DNA of 64,000 nt. Origin: Turritopsis dohrnii. Taxonomy: Eukaryota; Cnidaria; Hydrozoa; Anthoathecata; Oceaniidae. Location of the stretch: the NCBI GenBank assembly GCA_027922465.2, contig BQMF02000001.1, positions 1,426,001 to 1,490,000 on the forward strand. Direction: 5' to 3'. Positions 37,301-49,396 of this stretch are shown one piece after another. Both the position numbers and the translations under genes were made by a program. Within the stretch, counting starts at the first letter, position 1, and the number at the start of each line of letters is the position of its first letter. A model generated the notes under the pieces. The model saw nothing but the letters and a program-made list of their open reading frames with translations, was not told where the DNA came from and made no database searches.

Positions 37301-40300
37301 GAAAACGAACATATGTTACCTGTATTCCGTGTTTCATGTAAGTGAGTTCCGGGTAGTATGGCTTCAGCAGCTGCTGCATATCGGTAATCAACTCGCCGTC
37401 CATGGTGTACAAGCGGCGCGCAGCTTTTGCCAGATTCAACTTTATGGTGCACATGTCAAGAATCTAGCACACAGATGATTTAAATCGTTGAAAGAAAATA
37501 TAGAACGATAAGTTTGTATTAAAACATTTTTAGAATAGAATGGTTACTATTGGGTAAAAATTTAGCTGGCCATAACGGGGAAAATGTTAAGCGTTGTCAT
37601 AGGAACAAACGTTTTTGACGTCATCACTGAGAGGCCCATAAGCTATATGATATAAAAACAAATCACTTCTCTTGTCACGTGATTAAAATCGAACCAATCA
37701 AAACATTATTGGCACTAAAAATTACAACTGAGATAAAACGCATTAACCTACTTGAGATAACATGTTGCCGATTATTAGACATCCTTCACTTCTACCCTCA
37801 CCATTTCTACGAGCCAATACCCTTACAGCAGGGTTGTTTTGAGACATGGTCAACTCGCTGGCTACCGTGCGTATATTCGATACTCGACGAAGTCTTTGTA
37901 ACTGCATATCCCACATGGCAATGGTAGCCTCGCATTCATGCTGAGATAAGTCTACTTTTCCGTTCAGATGAGATAAGGCACCAGTCATTTTTAGTTTGTG
38001 CTTTTTGGCTAAAAATTGATGGCCAAGCTTGTCAACTGACTGTCAGAACATCGAAAAGAAACTCGCTTCAGACAAGCAAAAAAACGTTACTGTCAGCACT
38101 TACCATCAGCCATTGCACATACAAATTCTATATTCGTATTCAATGATTTCAAGCGTGTTGTTCCTCTAATACTTTTACCACAAGCGTCGCAGAAATATAA
38201 AGTGGCGATCCTTCCATCTGCATCATGCCTATTCCAAACATAACCCTAAAAACAGCAGGTGAAAAAATCGGGATTATCGGGCTACACGTGACCAAAAAAA
38301 GAATGGAAATCCAACTAACCGGCTGATACATGGCAGTCTTCCCAAATACTGAGTGAGTGCATATGCCAGCCTTTAGAGCAGCACTCAATTCTAAATGAAG
38401 AAAGTCGCCAATATACAAAGAAAAAAAAAAGGAGGTACGGTGGAGATCTAGTGTGCAGAACAATCAGAACACTCACCCATGTTAGAAGAATCCGTAGCAA
38501 AGGCATGAAAGTAACCGGTATTCGGATCGAGACGGAATATTTGATTGGAATTTCCGTTAAAATGCATTTTTTTGTTAGTTAGTATAAGGTTGGCTTCGTT
38601 GTAAATCCCCTTTTGATCAGCATCTGTATGATCAACACTAGGCGTAACAACGGATATCACTTGGCAAGGATTGGATTTCAAAGAAATCGTCCTAAAAATG
38701 AGATTAACCATCATCAATAGCAATCGCTAAAAAGATTCATAAGTTAGATAGTCAACTGGTGGAAACATCTCACCCGTCACGACATAGCAGCCATCTTTGA
38801 TTGGGATCTTCTACGTTTTTGTGACATATCATCAACGGATAGCCCTATTATAAAGAAAAACCATTACAGTAGTCTCGAACCTTGAAAGGGAACACATTCG
38901 AATTATGAAGAGTTCGAGTAATGGAAAGTCGAATTATAGAGTCCACTGTACTACTGATAATAAAGGATGGCTGTAACAAATATACTTTCTATATGAAATG
39001 AAATAAGTCTACACACCTCGCTTTCCACTGCCCCGATGACTAGGTTAGGCTCGTCTTCCAAATGAATGAACTCATCAGTGTATCTCCACTTGAATGGGCA
39101 TTTCGCTTGCGATTGGTGGCTGGAACCAAGCAAAAAGTCTCGGTGTGATATTGATGGTGAGCTAGTCATAAAAACATCGAAAGACATGGCAATACATTCA
39201 CTTGTATATGATTCCAAGACAAACCAGAAAAACAGATTTTAAACGAAATTCATTTCGGGCTGTTAAAATACTTGAGAGCGATTTTCATAATTTCGTGGTA
39301 ATAAAAGGTACTATCCTAGTAGGCAAAAGAGAGCTTTTTTATTCAAATAGTGTGCATATTTCTACAGAAATGCAAATGAATTTGCCCACTGGGTGATGAA
39401 GATTTGCTCTCCGAGAGACTGGCACCAAATGAAACAAAAACACAACATGACATTCCAGCCAACACTTGCTTAGAAAATATGTTCTTAAACTTGTCAAGAA
39501 TCATACCAAGGCTGATCCTCATCAGGTGTATGCATCAGATCGACTGAGGTATGCATTAGTTCCATCTCTTGACGAGCATGGGCTCGTTGATGAGCTGTAA
39601 GATTAGGTTTTATTTCTTCGTCCAATCTATATGCAAAGCAGCAAAATAATTATCTCCGACAGATTAACCTTCGAATTAGGTGATTGGTCAAAAATTGGTC
39701 CATGGTCAAAAACTCAAAAGCACATGATAATTTCAACGAACCCAGATTTATTTTCAAATGTGTGTATAACTTTCTCGTCTTCTTCGAAGTCCTTGGAGGG
39801 AGTAACATCTTGTGGTTGCATTATCAAAGCCAAATTTTTTCCGATGAGCGGAGTATCGCCATGCACTTGAACGATATAACCTTATAGAAATACAAAGAGG
39901 TCATTTATTAGCCACCCTAACAGCTTAAGAAGTTGACGACAAGCAGGCTATATTCTATTCATATTCTGTATCCAAGTCATCTATGCACATCCATGCGCAT
40001 GACACAGAAACCGTGGAAACACCTTCGATTGTAATATATACTTTACCTGCTTGCATTTTCAAGAAAAAGAAATTTTTCATTTTTGTGACATCGGATGAAA
40101 GGTTTGCCAGCAAAGACCTTTTCTGACTTTCAGCTTTGGACATCGATGGGTTGCTCCACTGTTCTCCACATGAAACATAAACAAAATTGTCCCTGTCAAG
40201 ATCTTTCAAGGTGAACACCTCTTTCCCATCTTGCTTGAACAATCTCCTTGCAGCAAATGGTAAGTCGAGAGCAGTTGTACATCTCTCCAGAAACTAAAAA

Positions 40301-43300
40301 TAGAAACTATCATTAATGTATGATTTATAAAAATGCAGTACATTTTCTTACTACCTGTTTGCAAGGTTTTGCAAAGTGGACGCAAAGGGCTAATCAAATT
40401 ATTATTATTATTTATTAATGTTTACCCAGGATAGCCTCTTCAGTTCCTTAAGGTACTGTTATCAATGAGGGTCCTGCAAAGGAGGTTTCAGAGCATTTAA
40501 AGCTCTCATTTGGGCTACGGAAACTGCAATGACAGGAACCGCTCAAATAGACAACCACCCTAGACATCATTCCTACTCTCTTGCTGAGTACTAAGCAGAG
40601 AGGAGTGATTCACACTGTTATAGTGGCTGGCATGACTCCCGAACAGGAAGCAAGCACTCTACCACAAGGTTACCGGTCAGTAAAGTGGACAAGACTTACC
40701 TTGGACATTTCCACATCCATCGGCTTTTTTGAAACACTATTAGAAGAAAACAAAATTTTTATTCAAGATGTAATTTCAAGAAAGAATTGAAAATTCCATC
40801 TATCAGAGGAAATGAGCATAGCATAAATGGAAGGAAACCAATGTGTAATAGTCTATATGTATTTTAACTATCATACACACACAAAAATAATGGAAATGGA
40901 AGGATTTCAAGTTTGTGCATCCTTACATGGATTTTGAGGCAAAGAAACATGGTGCACTTCATTACAAATACAAGCGATGAAATGAAATCACCTTTCCCTG
41001 ACACCAACATCTCCTTGTTTGCCTGTTCTTCCCTTGAAAATAAAAAAGAAGATAATTATTTTCAAGAATGCACTCGTGAAAAATACAAATAACACAGAGA
41101 ATGTATTAATATAAGCACTATTAGCATAAAATTACCAGTTTCACATCCCAAACAAGAACCTTCACAGCTCGACTGACATCTGTTTCTCCATTCCGCAATG
41201 CAAACAGTTTCACAGGTTTTTCTAAATGTTTAAAAGATGGCGGAATTCAAATGCCATCAATATTGAACTTTCTTGTATGACATAAAAAAAAACACATGCT
41301 TTAGAACAAAAACATTAAGCAGAGGAACATTATAAAATCCAATTTGTAGTGTTACAATTCTAATCTTTGCTTCATCAAAGGATTGGTCTGGCCAATTTTT
41401 TATTGTTTTAAATCAATGTTTACTTTTGCAAATAATGCAAATGCAAATAACGCAATTCGTAGTGTTACAATTCTTAAAACACTTGATGTGTTACACCTAC
41501 ACTATGATACAATCAAGGGACTTATACTTTAACATTATGACCACATTTTTTAGTCAAGGGTATTTCTTTACCAGTTACAGCAGCCTTGAAAACCTCTTCA
41601 GTTCTGCTATGGCTCCATTTCAATTTTGGGACACCAAACGTGAGAAAACCATCAACAAGCACCTGTAACATGATTAATAATGATACGACAGCTACAATGC
41701 ACAAATACTTGGTGTTTAAAATAATAACAATTATGGCAAATAAAATTATGATCAGACATACCTGTGTATATGCTCCAGTTTCATCAACAGGCCAGAACAA
41801 GTTCTGTCTTTTCCACTTTGCACTGATAGAGGAGGAAATTGAATGTGATGTCTTCACTGCCCATCTGAAAGCAAAGCAGCAGAACTGAGAGGAAGTTTCA
41901 GGCAAAATACTGTATTATGTACTGTATGTATTATGTCACAAGGATGATAGTTATATTGGCTTTCCAAGATACATTAAGCCATACATATAAGCACGACATG
42001 CATTACCTTTGATTTGCAGCTAATGGATGCTTCTCAGGGAACCTGGGTAAGATGGCAAGTGACTTAGTCTGTCCTCCATATGTATCAACTAGATCCTGGA
42101 ATGGATTCACATTTTCAAATGCTTCAAGTTCAGGATTCTTCTGAAGATTTTGATCATAATCTTCTTCTTCTTCACGTTTCTTTTTGTCCTTCTTTTTCTT
42201 CATTTTTTGTTTTCTTTCATTTGAAAATTCGTCATTTTCATCTTCGTTGTCATCAGTGCTACTACTTTCACTGTGATTCTCTACTACCATAATACTTTGA
42301 GAGTCTTTACTGTCGTTCATTATATTCCAAGATGCTTTCCTTTCCAGTCCGATGTCTTCACCAGGTGGCTTTGGAGAAGTTACAGAAAAATCCTTAACTG
42401 CAGTCAGTACATAGCCAGGATTAGCTGAAACATGAGATAGTGCTTTCATAATGCCTATGCTGTACAAAAACTTTAAACTTTTCTAAAAATGACAGAATTT
42501 AGTACATAACATACAAGCAGGCTGAATATATCCATCCGGGGTAAAAACCCATAGGGTGCTGGGATCTCCCTGGTTTGTGCCTGGATTTTTTATCAATACA
42601 CCAACAACTGCACCGTCAAGTATCTCTTCTTCACCATTCTCAGAAAATGTCATCTGTATAACTTGGTCCAAAACACCAAGAACAAGTTGTTTGAAATGCT
42701 TGTTAAAGATCAAGCCATCCTGAAATGAAAAGAAGCTTCTTATACAACCCAGTGTGCAGAATCATCAAAACATCACTGCGATGAAGAGCATTTTTATTGA
42801 AATAGCATGTATATTTCAATAGAAATGCACTCCTCTACAGTGTTGTTTTGACAAATTTGCCAAATGGGAACATGCTCATCAAACACAAATAACTTAACAG
42901 CAAAACTGCAACAAGTAATACCTGTGTTATACACCATTGCTGAATGGCACTTTCAGATACTTCTCCATCTGACTCGTCACCTTTCATACTCAATGTGATT
43001 TCTGGATACAAGTTCAAACTATGGTTTTGTTTGCATTGTAAATACGTTTGTTGTACGGGTAGTCTGTTCTCGCTACATTGATTATAATAAGCGACTTTCT
43101 GCTCCTTGCTCATTTCCACCTTCATCTCCTGTGTCTCACACTGTGATGGTATGGATGGCAACGCTTGCCACATTTTTGCTTTCATCTGATTCTCACCAGC
43201 ACTCAACCACAAGTCACGCTGCACAATTTCTTTCAAACCCCAAAGACTAAGCACTTTGACTTTTTCCAAATTCAGAGATACAACCCAATCTATTGGCAAT

Positions 43301-46300
43301 GAATGAATTATGCTCATGAACTACTATTCTTCCAAATAAAATGATTTTCTATCTTATTTAAATGTGTGCATTAAAAAAATAACCATGTATTTGGACACTT
43401 TACTGACATTTTAAATGCATTAATTTATTTCTGTTTTTTTGAAATTAGAATCTCCATTTATAAAGAATTTGAAAAACAAATAACACTTGTCTCAAAGTAT
43501 TGATTTCGTGCATACAAGTATCATGTTATCAAGAAATTTGTAGGGAATGGCAACACTCACAGGTATAATTATCCCGAAACTGAAAAAAATACAATTGTCA
43601 AGATATAGAAGTGCATCTTACATTGCGAAATAACTAAATTTTTCAGAATTAAACAGAGATAAACAGAAAATCAAATACAGTAGAATCCCGATAACTCGAA
43701 CCCCCAATAACTCGAACTTTCAATAACTCGAACCAATTTCGAATTCCCCTTCACCAATACTTTCTCATAAAATACCCCCGATAACTCGAACATTCGATAA
43801 GTCGAACTATTTTCTCGGTCCCGTGGGAGTTCGAGCTATCAGGATTCTACTGTATCATAAAAAGAAAAACCAAAATCATACAAACAACAAAGTTAGTAAA
43901 GGACTTAAGAGTGACATGAAAGTCAGACATGAAAAACCGTCTAACCTATCAGTATGAAAATCAAATCATGTCAACTTGTTACTTACAATGAACAGGTATA
44001 AAACTTTCCCCCTGTGTCAACCATAATTGATCGTTCATCTGTAATCCATCAATATCAACAAGCTCTGTTCCGTCAATCTTGAAAGCTCTTTTTATACAAA
44101 CCTTTCTTCCTTGCACTTCAAACATGTTCAGGACAGCTTCACTTGAGTTTAACACATCAAAGAACCTATCCAATTCACCTTTTTTGGTTTTTATCCCTTT
44201 CTTTAGAAGACCGGAATTCATAAAGATTTTGACTGGTTCAAAGTTAGTACCATTTCCATTTGGATATAAGCATACTCGCAAACCTTGCGAACCTAGTAAA
44301 CGACTCTTCGCATCAATTTCTGAAATGTTTTTGAATTTGTAAACGGAAGAAGTCATGGATTCTTCTTTTTTATGAAGTTTTTTAATTTTTTCTAAATTTT
44401 CTTCAAGTTTTGGAAGAGCCTCTTCAAGAAGATCCAAGCATTCCAGCTCCTAAACACAAAGTTAGTATCAATTACAATTGCCCTATTAGGATTAATCTGA
44501 CATAATGAACAAAACGCTAATTAGTGATATGGTTATCATGTATGGAATACGATAAAAATATATACAATTTCACTTACATCATTCAACTCTGAACCAAGTT
44601 CAAGATCATTGATCAATTCATGTTTGCTTCCACTTTGTATATGGAGTTCAAGCTAAATAAATACAAAGAGGCTTGTAAGGAGAAATGCTTAAAGTCAAAA
44701 AAAGGTTTTTTCATCCTATTATGTCGATGTTAACATAAACCAAAAAATTTTCAGAGAACGGGATATGTTCACTTTTTTAAGTCTTTTTTAAGTACCTGTT
44801 CTATGTATTGTTTTGATGTGGTGATCCGTTCCTTTGTATTCAATATCATTGTTGACAGGAAATCATAAGCCCCTTTTGGACTGAACACTTCACCCTTCGT
44901 AACCCAAAGAGGGCCTAATACAATGCCAGATGATGGTTGCAATACTTTATCCAAGCATGGAACTAGAAATGGTAGAACACAGAAGATAACATCAACAATT
45001 CAGTCAAAATTTATAAGACAACTTGACAAATGCATTGCAGATGAATCGTTATACCATGTGAAAAACTTTCAACAAGCCGACCATGCCAATCATACAATGA
45101 TCTTGCACCTGACGTTAGTTTCAACTTGGATGTGCAATCATCAAGAAACTTAAAAAAAAAGAGATAAAGTATAAGCCCCACACAAAATTATTGTGGAAGC
45201 TTCATGGCAGTACATCGTTATTAAGTTAAATTTACAATACAGTGTTATCAATAATATTTACAGTACAGCCGTAAGCAGCCACTTGTGTTTATTAAATATT
45301 AAAGAATCCAAGCCATACTTCATCAAACCTATTCGCTATGACTTCCACTCCACTAAAGCTTTCACCATTCTTGAAGACAAGGATTCTTTTGCGATGTGAG
45401 TCAATAAGATCTGCCATACGTTTTGTGAGTGAAGAAGTGGAATGCTTCATTTTTTTATCGTTTGATGTCACAACAATTCCGTTGATTGTCCAAAATGAGG
45501 ACTTCTTTAGTTTTTCCCTTTCTTAAAAGAAATAAATTTTTGTTGTCACCAACAGTACCATTTCGATGTTTTATAGAATTACAAATGATAATATTGCAAA
45601 CCTTGAAAGCTCAAAAAAGGATTTTTGAATGCTTCGCCCATTGATACATACACTTCACAGTCCTTTGGCAGTTGGCTAGGATGATGGATGAGTGTACCAT
45701 CCCAAAGAAATAGCTTCCTTGCTGCAGATGTCAGACCTAACTTTTGTGTACATTCTGAGAGCAACTAAAACAAAGAGTTTATAAGTAATGCAAACATGTA
45801 AAACAATATGAATAAGAAAATCATAGGTTAGATCTACTGGACTTACAAGGGGAAGGTCTGGAGCTGTTACGCGTGTTGAATACTCACGAGAACCATTTAC
45901 AAATGCTTGCACACATAGAACATGGTATTTCCGTTTGTAGAGTGGCTTCTTACTACTCGCTCTCGATGAAGATGATGATACAACTGATGCTATAAAATCA
46001 ATCTTAAAATTTTAAATTCCATTTGGCATGGAACTCTTTCAACTCTTTTTATAACAAACCATGTCTAACTCTTTGAAAAAAAAACCAGAAGAATTTCCTC
46101 ACCAGAATAAGAATTACTAAGATCATCAAACGATGTCCAACTTCCAGTTCTAGGAAAAGATAAAACATTTGATTTAAGGTTCAATAGGACCTCATGGTAA
46201 GCAAAATGAGGTAAACAAATGATTGCCTTGCTCATGTAGATTCCCTTGTAGGAGATGACTGAATCAGTTTTCTCACAGCCTTTAAAAATGTTCATTAACT

Positions 46301-47516
46301 TGACTTAGCACTTTAAATTATAATAGGAAACTCAATTGATTATCTAATACTAATCGGCGAATGTGTGTAACACTTTTATTTTAGGGAGTGGCTGTTTTAA
46401 TTAAATTTTAAGGTCAACTTCTTTATGAGAGCATGAAGGGAGATATTGGCAATAGGGTGACAAAAAATTTGGGTCTAAAATTTTTGGGGGACAGATCTGT
46501 AACATCATTGAAATATTTGATCAACGATATTTCCATACATTTTTTGATCAGTTTTGAGTCCTACAACATGGGTAAACTTTCTGTTCGCCATTGCCTGATT
46601 TTATTTTTTCTCACCTATTTTGAGACATTGCACATATCGTTTTCGAAGTGATACATGGTAAATATTTTTATTCGGGATACCAGTGTAACGTAATATTCAC
46701 TACACACTTCAACTATTTTTTATGGCCACTTGTATGTTGACAGCTTGCCCATTTGGCACAGCATTCAATCAATGAATAATTATTATATATATAGTGTTTT
46801 TTCTGTTATATGTTGAAGTTTATGTAATATTGTCCACTATATACATACCCAAATCTGTATGATGGTGCAGATATTGGTCTTCCTCGAGGTGGTGGATGCG
46901 GCTGCAAGTACTTTTTTGAGGTTTTCTTCAATTCTCCATAAGTCTCATCCCCATTAAGAATAACAGAACCACCAGCATATGGAGATTTTACGAACGATCT
47001 ATGAAAGATAAAATTGACTAAATTTGAACTGATGGAGAAATTAAAACTGCTAATAAAATAGAATCCTTTCTACATTTATCCAACAACTTTACTGGGACAA
47101 ATTTACAAGAACGGCTACATTAACATTTAAACATCTTGATATTATATATTTGTCATATTAATACATAAATAGCACATCACTCTGATATATACATTATACT
47201 GAAATATGATTGCTTTAAATTTTATATAATTGCACAATATATAAAATTTCTGAGATACCCATTTAAGATTTAAAACAATTAATGAGCTTTCTCATTTCGA
47301 TAAGAAAAGAACAGAAAAGACTGAAAATAGTTACCTTTTGTTATTTTTCTGTTTATCATCAAAATTCTTTGGTTTATGAACAGCAAACTCTTCCAAATAT
47401 TTGGTGATTAGTAAATTTTGATTATTGGTACCAAATCGAGAAGAATTACTAAAAGTATCAAAACTCAGTGATGGCTTTGCACTAAAAGGGCGTTTAGTCT
47501 TTTGGACAGTTGTCAT
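34373..47516 (-). CDS. DCDC1: doublecortin domain-containing protein 1 (DCDC1-like), 36 coding exons, 1845 aa
   Basis: DCDC1 binds microtubules through doublecortin folds and acts in cytokinesis and ciliated cells. Exons on the minus strand are: 47516-47335, 46998-46849, 46149-46103, 45989-45847, 45764-45602, 45521-45319, 45148-45055, 44962-44796, 44652-44578, 44449-43987, 43289-42922, 42719-42515, 42424-42007, 41864-41762, 41662-41572, 41221-41136, 41032-40992, 40736-40700, 40293-40047, 39880-39742, 39626-39507, 39119-39017, 38844-38774, 38691-38477, 38390-38320, 38245-38104, 38035-37752, 37463-37320, 37211-37082, 36950-36849, 36101-35986, 35901-35701, 35328-35254, 35077-35002, 34930-34836, 34543-34373. 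All have GT..AG borders and the phases sum to 5538 nt. DCX-like domains lie near residues 147-222, 272-365, 464-560, 958-1065, 1445-1565 and 1683-1758 (words such as VFVNGSREYSTRV, LTSAARKLFLWDG, VYVSCGEQW). Between them are WxxxxDGYI..LVL-type repeats resembling a beta-trefoil and a CxxC (1353/1356). Length fits human DCDC1 (about 1780). The exon 22 start could instead lie about 37 bp upstream (near 39156). Confidence 0.92.
35132..35237. repeat. 33-bp minisatellite, 3.2 copies, in a DCDC1 intron
   Basis: The unit begins GATGAAGTAGCCAT and ends AGTGAAGA. Copies start at 35132, 35165 and 35198, with a partial fourth. It lies in the intron between exons 34 and 33 (genomic order), 16 bp from exon 33. 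Confidence 0.9.
36234..36647. mobile_element. inverted-repeat MITE in a DCDC1 intron, 414 bp
   Basis: The left arm CAGGGAACTTACGAAAGTAC and the inverse of the right arm, CAGGGACCTTACGAAACTAC, match, and both continue with CGGCAACGTGGACGACGACG-like sequence (about 45 bp in all). It occupies most of the intron between exons 31 and 30. Confidence 0.7.
38867..38948. mobile_element. 82-bp pogo-like MITE, TA flanks, in a DCDC1 intron
   Basis: Ends read TA-CAGTAGTCTCGAACC and the inverse of CAGTGGACTCTATAATTCG, with TA on both sides. The inner word TTCGAATTATGAAGAGTTCGA is partly self-complementary. It resembles the element at 43678-43852. Confidence 0.65.
39314..39394. mobile_element. CCCAGTGGGCA-type short MITE, truncated copy E
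   Basis: The right end AATTTGCCCACTGGG is intact and the left end is reduced to TAGTAGGCAAAAGAGAGC. It lies between DCDC1 exons 22 and 21. Confidence 0.5.
40398..40677 (-). repeat. tRNA-derived SINE (family 2) with TAA-rich tail, in a DCDC1 intron
   Basis: On the minus strand the head carries an A-box-like TGTGGTAGAGTGC and a B-box-like TGTTCGGGAGTCA. A body of about 200 bp follows, ending in CCTGGGTAAACATTAATAA and a run of TAA/TAATAAT repeats at 40398-40425. It fills most of the 406-bp intron between exons 19 and 18 and is oriented like the gene. It differs from family 1. Confidence 0.65.
42748..42869. mobile_element. CCCAGTGGGCA-type short MITE, copy F, in a DCDC1 intron
   Basis: The left end CCCAGTGTGCAGAATCATC and the right end GACAAATTTGCCAAATGGG frame the core CATCACTGCGATGAAGAG. 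It lies between DCDC1 exons 12 and 11. Confidence 0.65.
43678..43852. mobile_element. 175-bp pogo-like MITE, TA flanks, in a DCDC1 intron
   Basis: Ends TA-CAGTAGAATCCCGATAAC and the inverse of CAGTAGAATCCTGATAGC, with TA on both sides. AATAACTCGAAC is reiterated five times inside. The intron is between exons 11 and 10. Confidence 0.8.
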
Positions 47517-49396
47517 TGCATTATATCAAGTTTGAAATTTCCATTTAGTTTTTTAATGAAGAGAATCTATAATAAAAAGATTTCAAAAAATTAAAGATAC
47601 AAAAACAAAGTTTCTTTATATCCAACAGTTTTTCATGTCTAGCAGTTGTGTGTATTATCCAACAGTTTCTTGTTCTTTAAAATGAAAATAAAAGATTATA
47701 TATATATAAGTAGATTACTAGACATGCAAAAATAAGAAAACAATTTACTGCTAGCTTGAAACCAGTTGGTTCATTGATGTTGGTTTTGAATGAGAAAACT
47801 TAAGGCTTAGCTTGTTGCCTCAAAACATAAACAATTTATGTTTTGTTTTTTGTCAAGTCTTGTTAGTCAGCTATCAAATATCGAAAGTTATTTACATAAC
47901 TTTTTCCTTTTATGCAGAAAAAAGTGTGCAGAACTTTTGCATGATTTTCTGACGTTTTTCGGTGTAAAAGGTGCTATAAGAAACTGTAACTGTAAGAACC
48001 CGATGTTTCTCCCACCCACAAAGCGGATTCAACATATTTTCTTGAAGAAGAAAGGGATATGTGAGTTTAATTCGGAAGAATTGAACAAAAAATAACTAAT
48101 TCTTGTCATATAATAAAACAATCTCTTTTTTTCACTACTGGCTGTACATGTTTCAAAAACGCTGCGATTACATTGTTTTTGTTGTTGTCATACCGTCTTG
48201 AGTTCAAGTAAAAAAGACACGGAAAAATAACGGGCAGAAAAAAAGATAACGGGAAAAACGGGAACATGTGTCGGGAAACTAGAAACTTACATTACACAAA
48301 CCAGATAGTTCCTATGCCTTTTACTGAGCTGTCAAGACAACTATCATAATTCTAGACTAGAATCTAAGTTATCTGGTCATTCAAGCGTGCAGCTGTTGCT
48401 TATGCTTAAAGTAGTAATGCCACATAAAACTTCTAAAATCTAAATACCTTATTTGTTTCTTTTAGAAGAAGCACCGGTTGAAGCTGAAAACTAGATAAAA
48501 GAAAAACATGAATGCGCTTCTGGTGCTGCGAAATTTAGGCTAAAATTTCGTTACAATAGTTATGTATTTCAAAGAAAAGTGTAAATGGACAAGTTAAGAT
48601 TCTTGGCTTGCTCAAAGTCGTGATTCTTTTGGTTGTGTGGTTTGAAATTCACATTCAAAAGACGCCAAATTCGAGTATCGATAGTAAACAATATTGCAGG
48701 CAGAAGGTGAGTTTGCTTCTGTAACAGTGGTAGCTGATCGCACACTTTGTACTACTATGTAACACAACACAGGAAATACACAATGACAATCTAAAAGGAA
48801 AAAACAAACAGCTGTTTTTGGTCGGTGAGTGTTATCAAAGTTCCTATGGACTTATGTTGCTTATATCATGGATGCGATTTATTCCAGCATGCAAGGCTGC
48901 AAAGTTTAGCTTTTCGACAATTCTTTTGTGTAACATCCTCAGTTTTTGCATAGCAGTTAACGCACAAAGTGGTGCGGGAATTGCAGTTTTTGTAACTCAC
49001 ACACATAATTCAAATGGATTAAAAAGAAATCTATCATTTTTATTGTGGAAACGAACGAGCTGGGGGAGGAGAATTACTGAACATAAGATTTCTTCCTTAA
49101 CATCACTTGCATCTAAAAACTGAGGACTAAGATCGTCTGCCACTTTTCTTGTAAACAAAGCTTAAAAACTTCTCCAAAAGGGACTTATGATGAAAATAGT
49201 GTTGCTAAAAATATTTCAACATTTAATACTTAAAGACATAACTGCATTATATGACTTATGATTGAAGTGATAAAAATGATTATGACTGGTAAATGCAATA
49301 TACAGCTCCCACCATTTGATTTGATAGTCATGTGAATGCGTATTTAACGCAAATGTTCAATTGATATATTTTAGATCAATAGCTGAATGAAACACC
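47517..49396. promoter_or_regulatory. 1.9-kb divergent intergenic region between DCDC1 and the coiled-coil gene
   Basis: The two genes start head to head. On the DCDC1 side TCTTTTTATTATAG ends 50 bp before the ATG. On the other side TTGATATATTTTAG ends 22 bp before the ATG at 49397. No clear TATA box or full X-box was found. The 85-codon ATG frame at 47838-48095 and the non-ATG frame at 48818-49123 have no recognised similarity. A shared promoter is possible but unproven. Confidence 0.35.

Noticed and set aside
41522..41905. 127-codon continuous minus frame joining two DCDC1 exons
   Set aside because: It reads through the intron between exons 14 and 15; proper donor and acceptor sites split it.
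43561..43579. A 19-nt micro-exon between DCDC1 exons 10 and 11 with AG and GTGAGT borders
   Set aside because: Exon 10 ends in phase 1; adding these 19 nt gives an in-frame stop, whereas joining exon 10 directly to 43289 keeps the frame.
46433..46651. 72-codon ATG frame antisense in DCDC1 intron 2
   Set aside because: AT-rich, hydrophobic-biased translation with no motif; expected by chance at this length.
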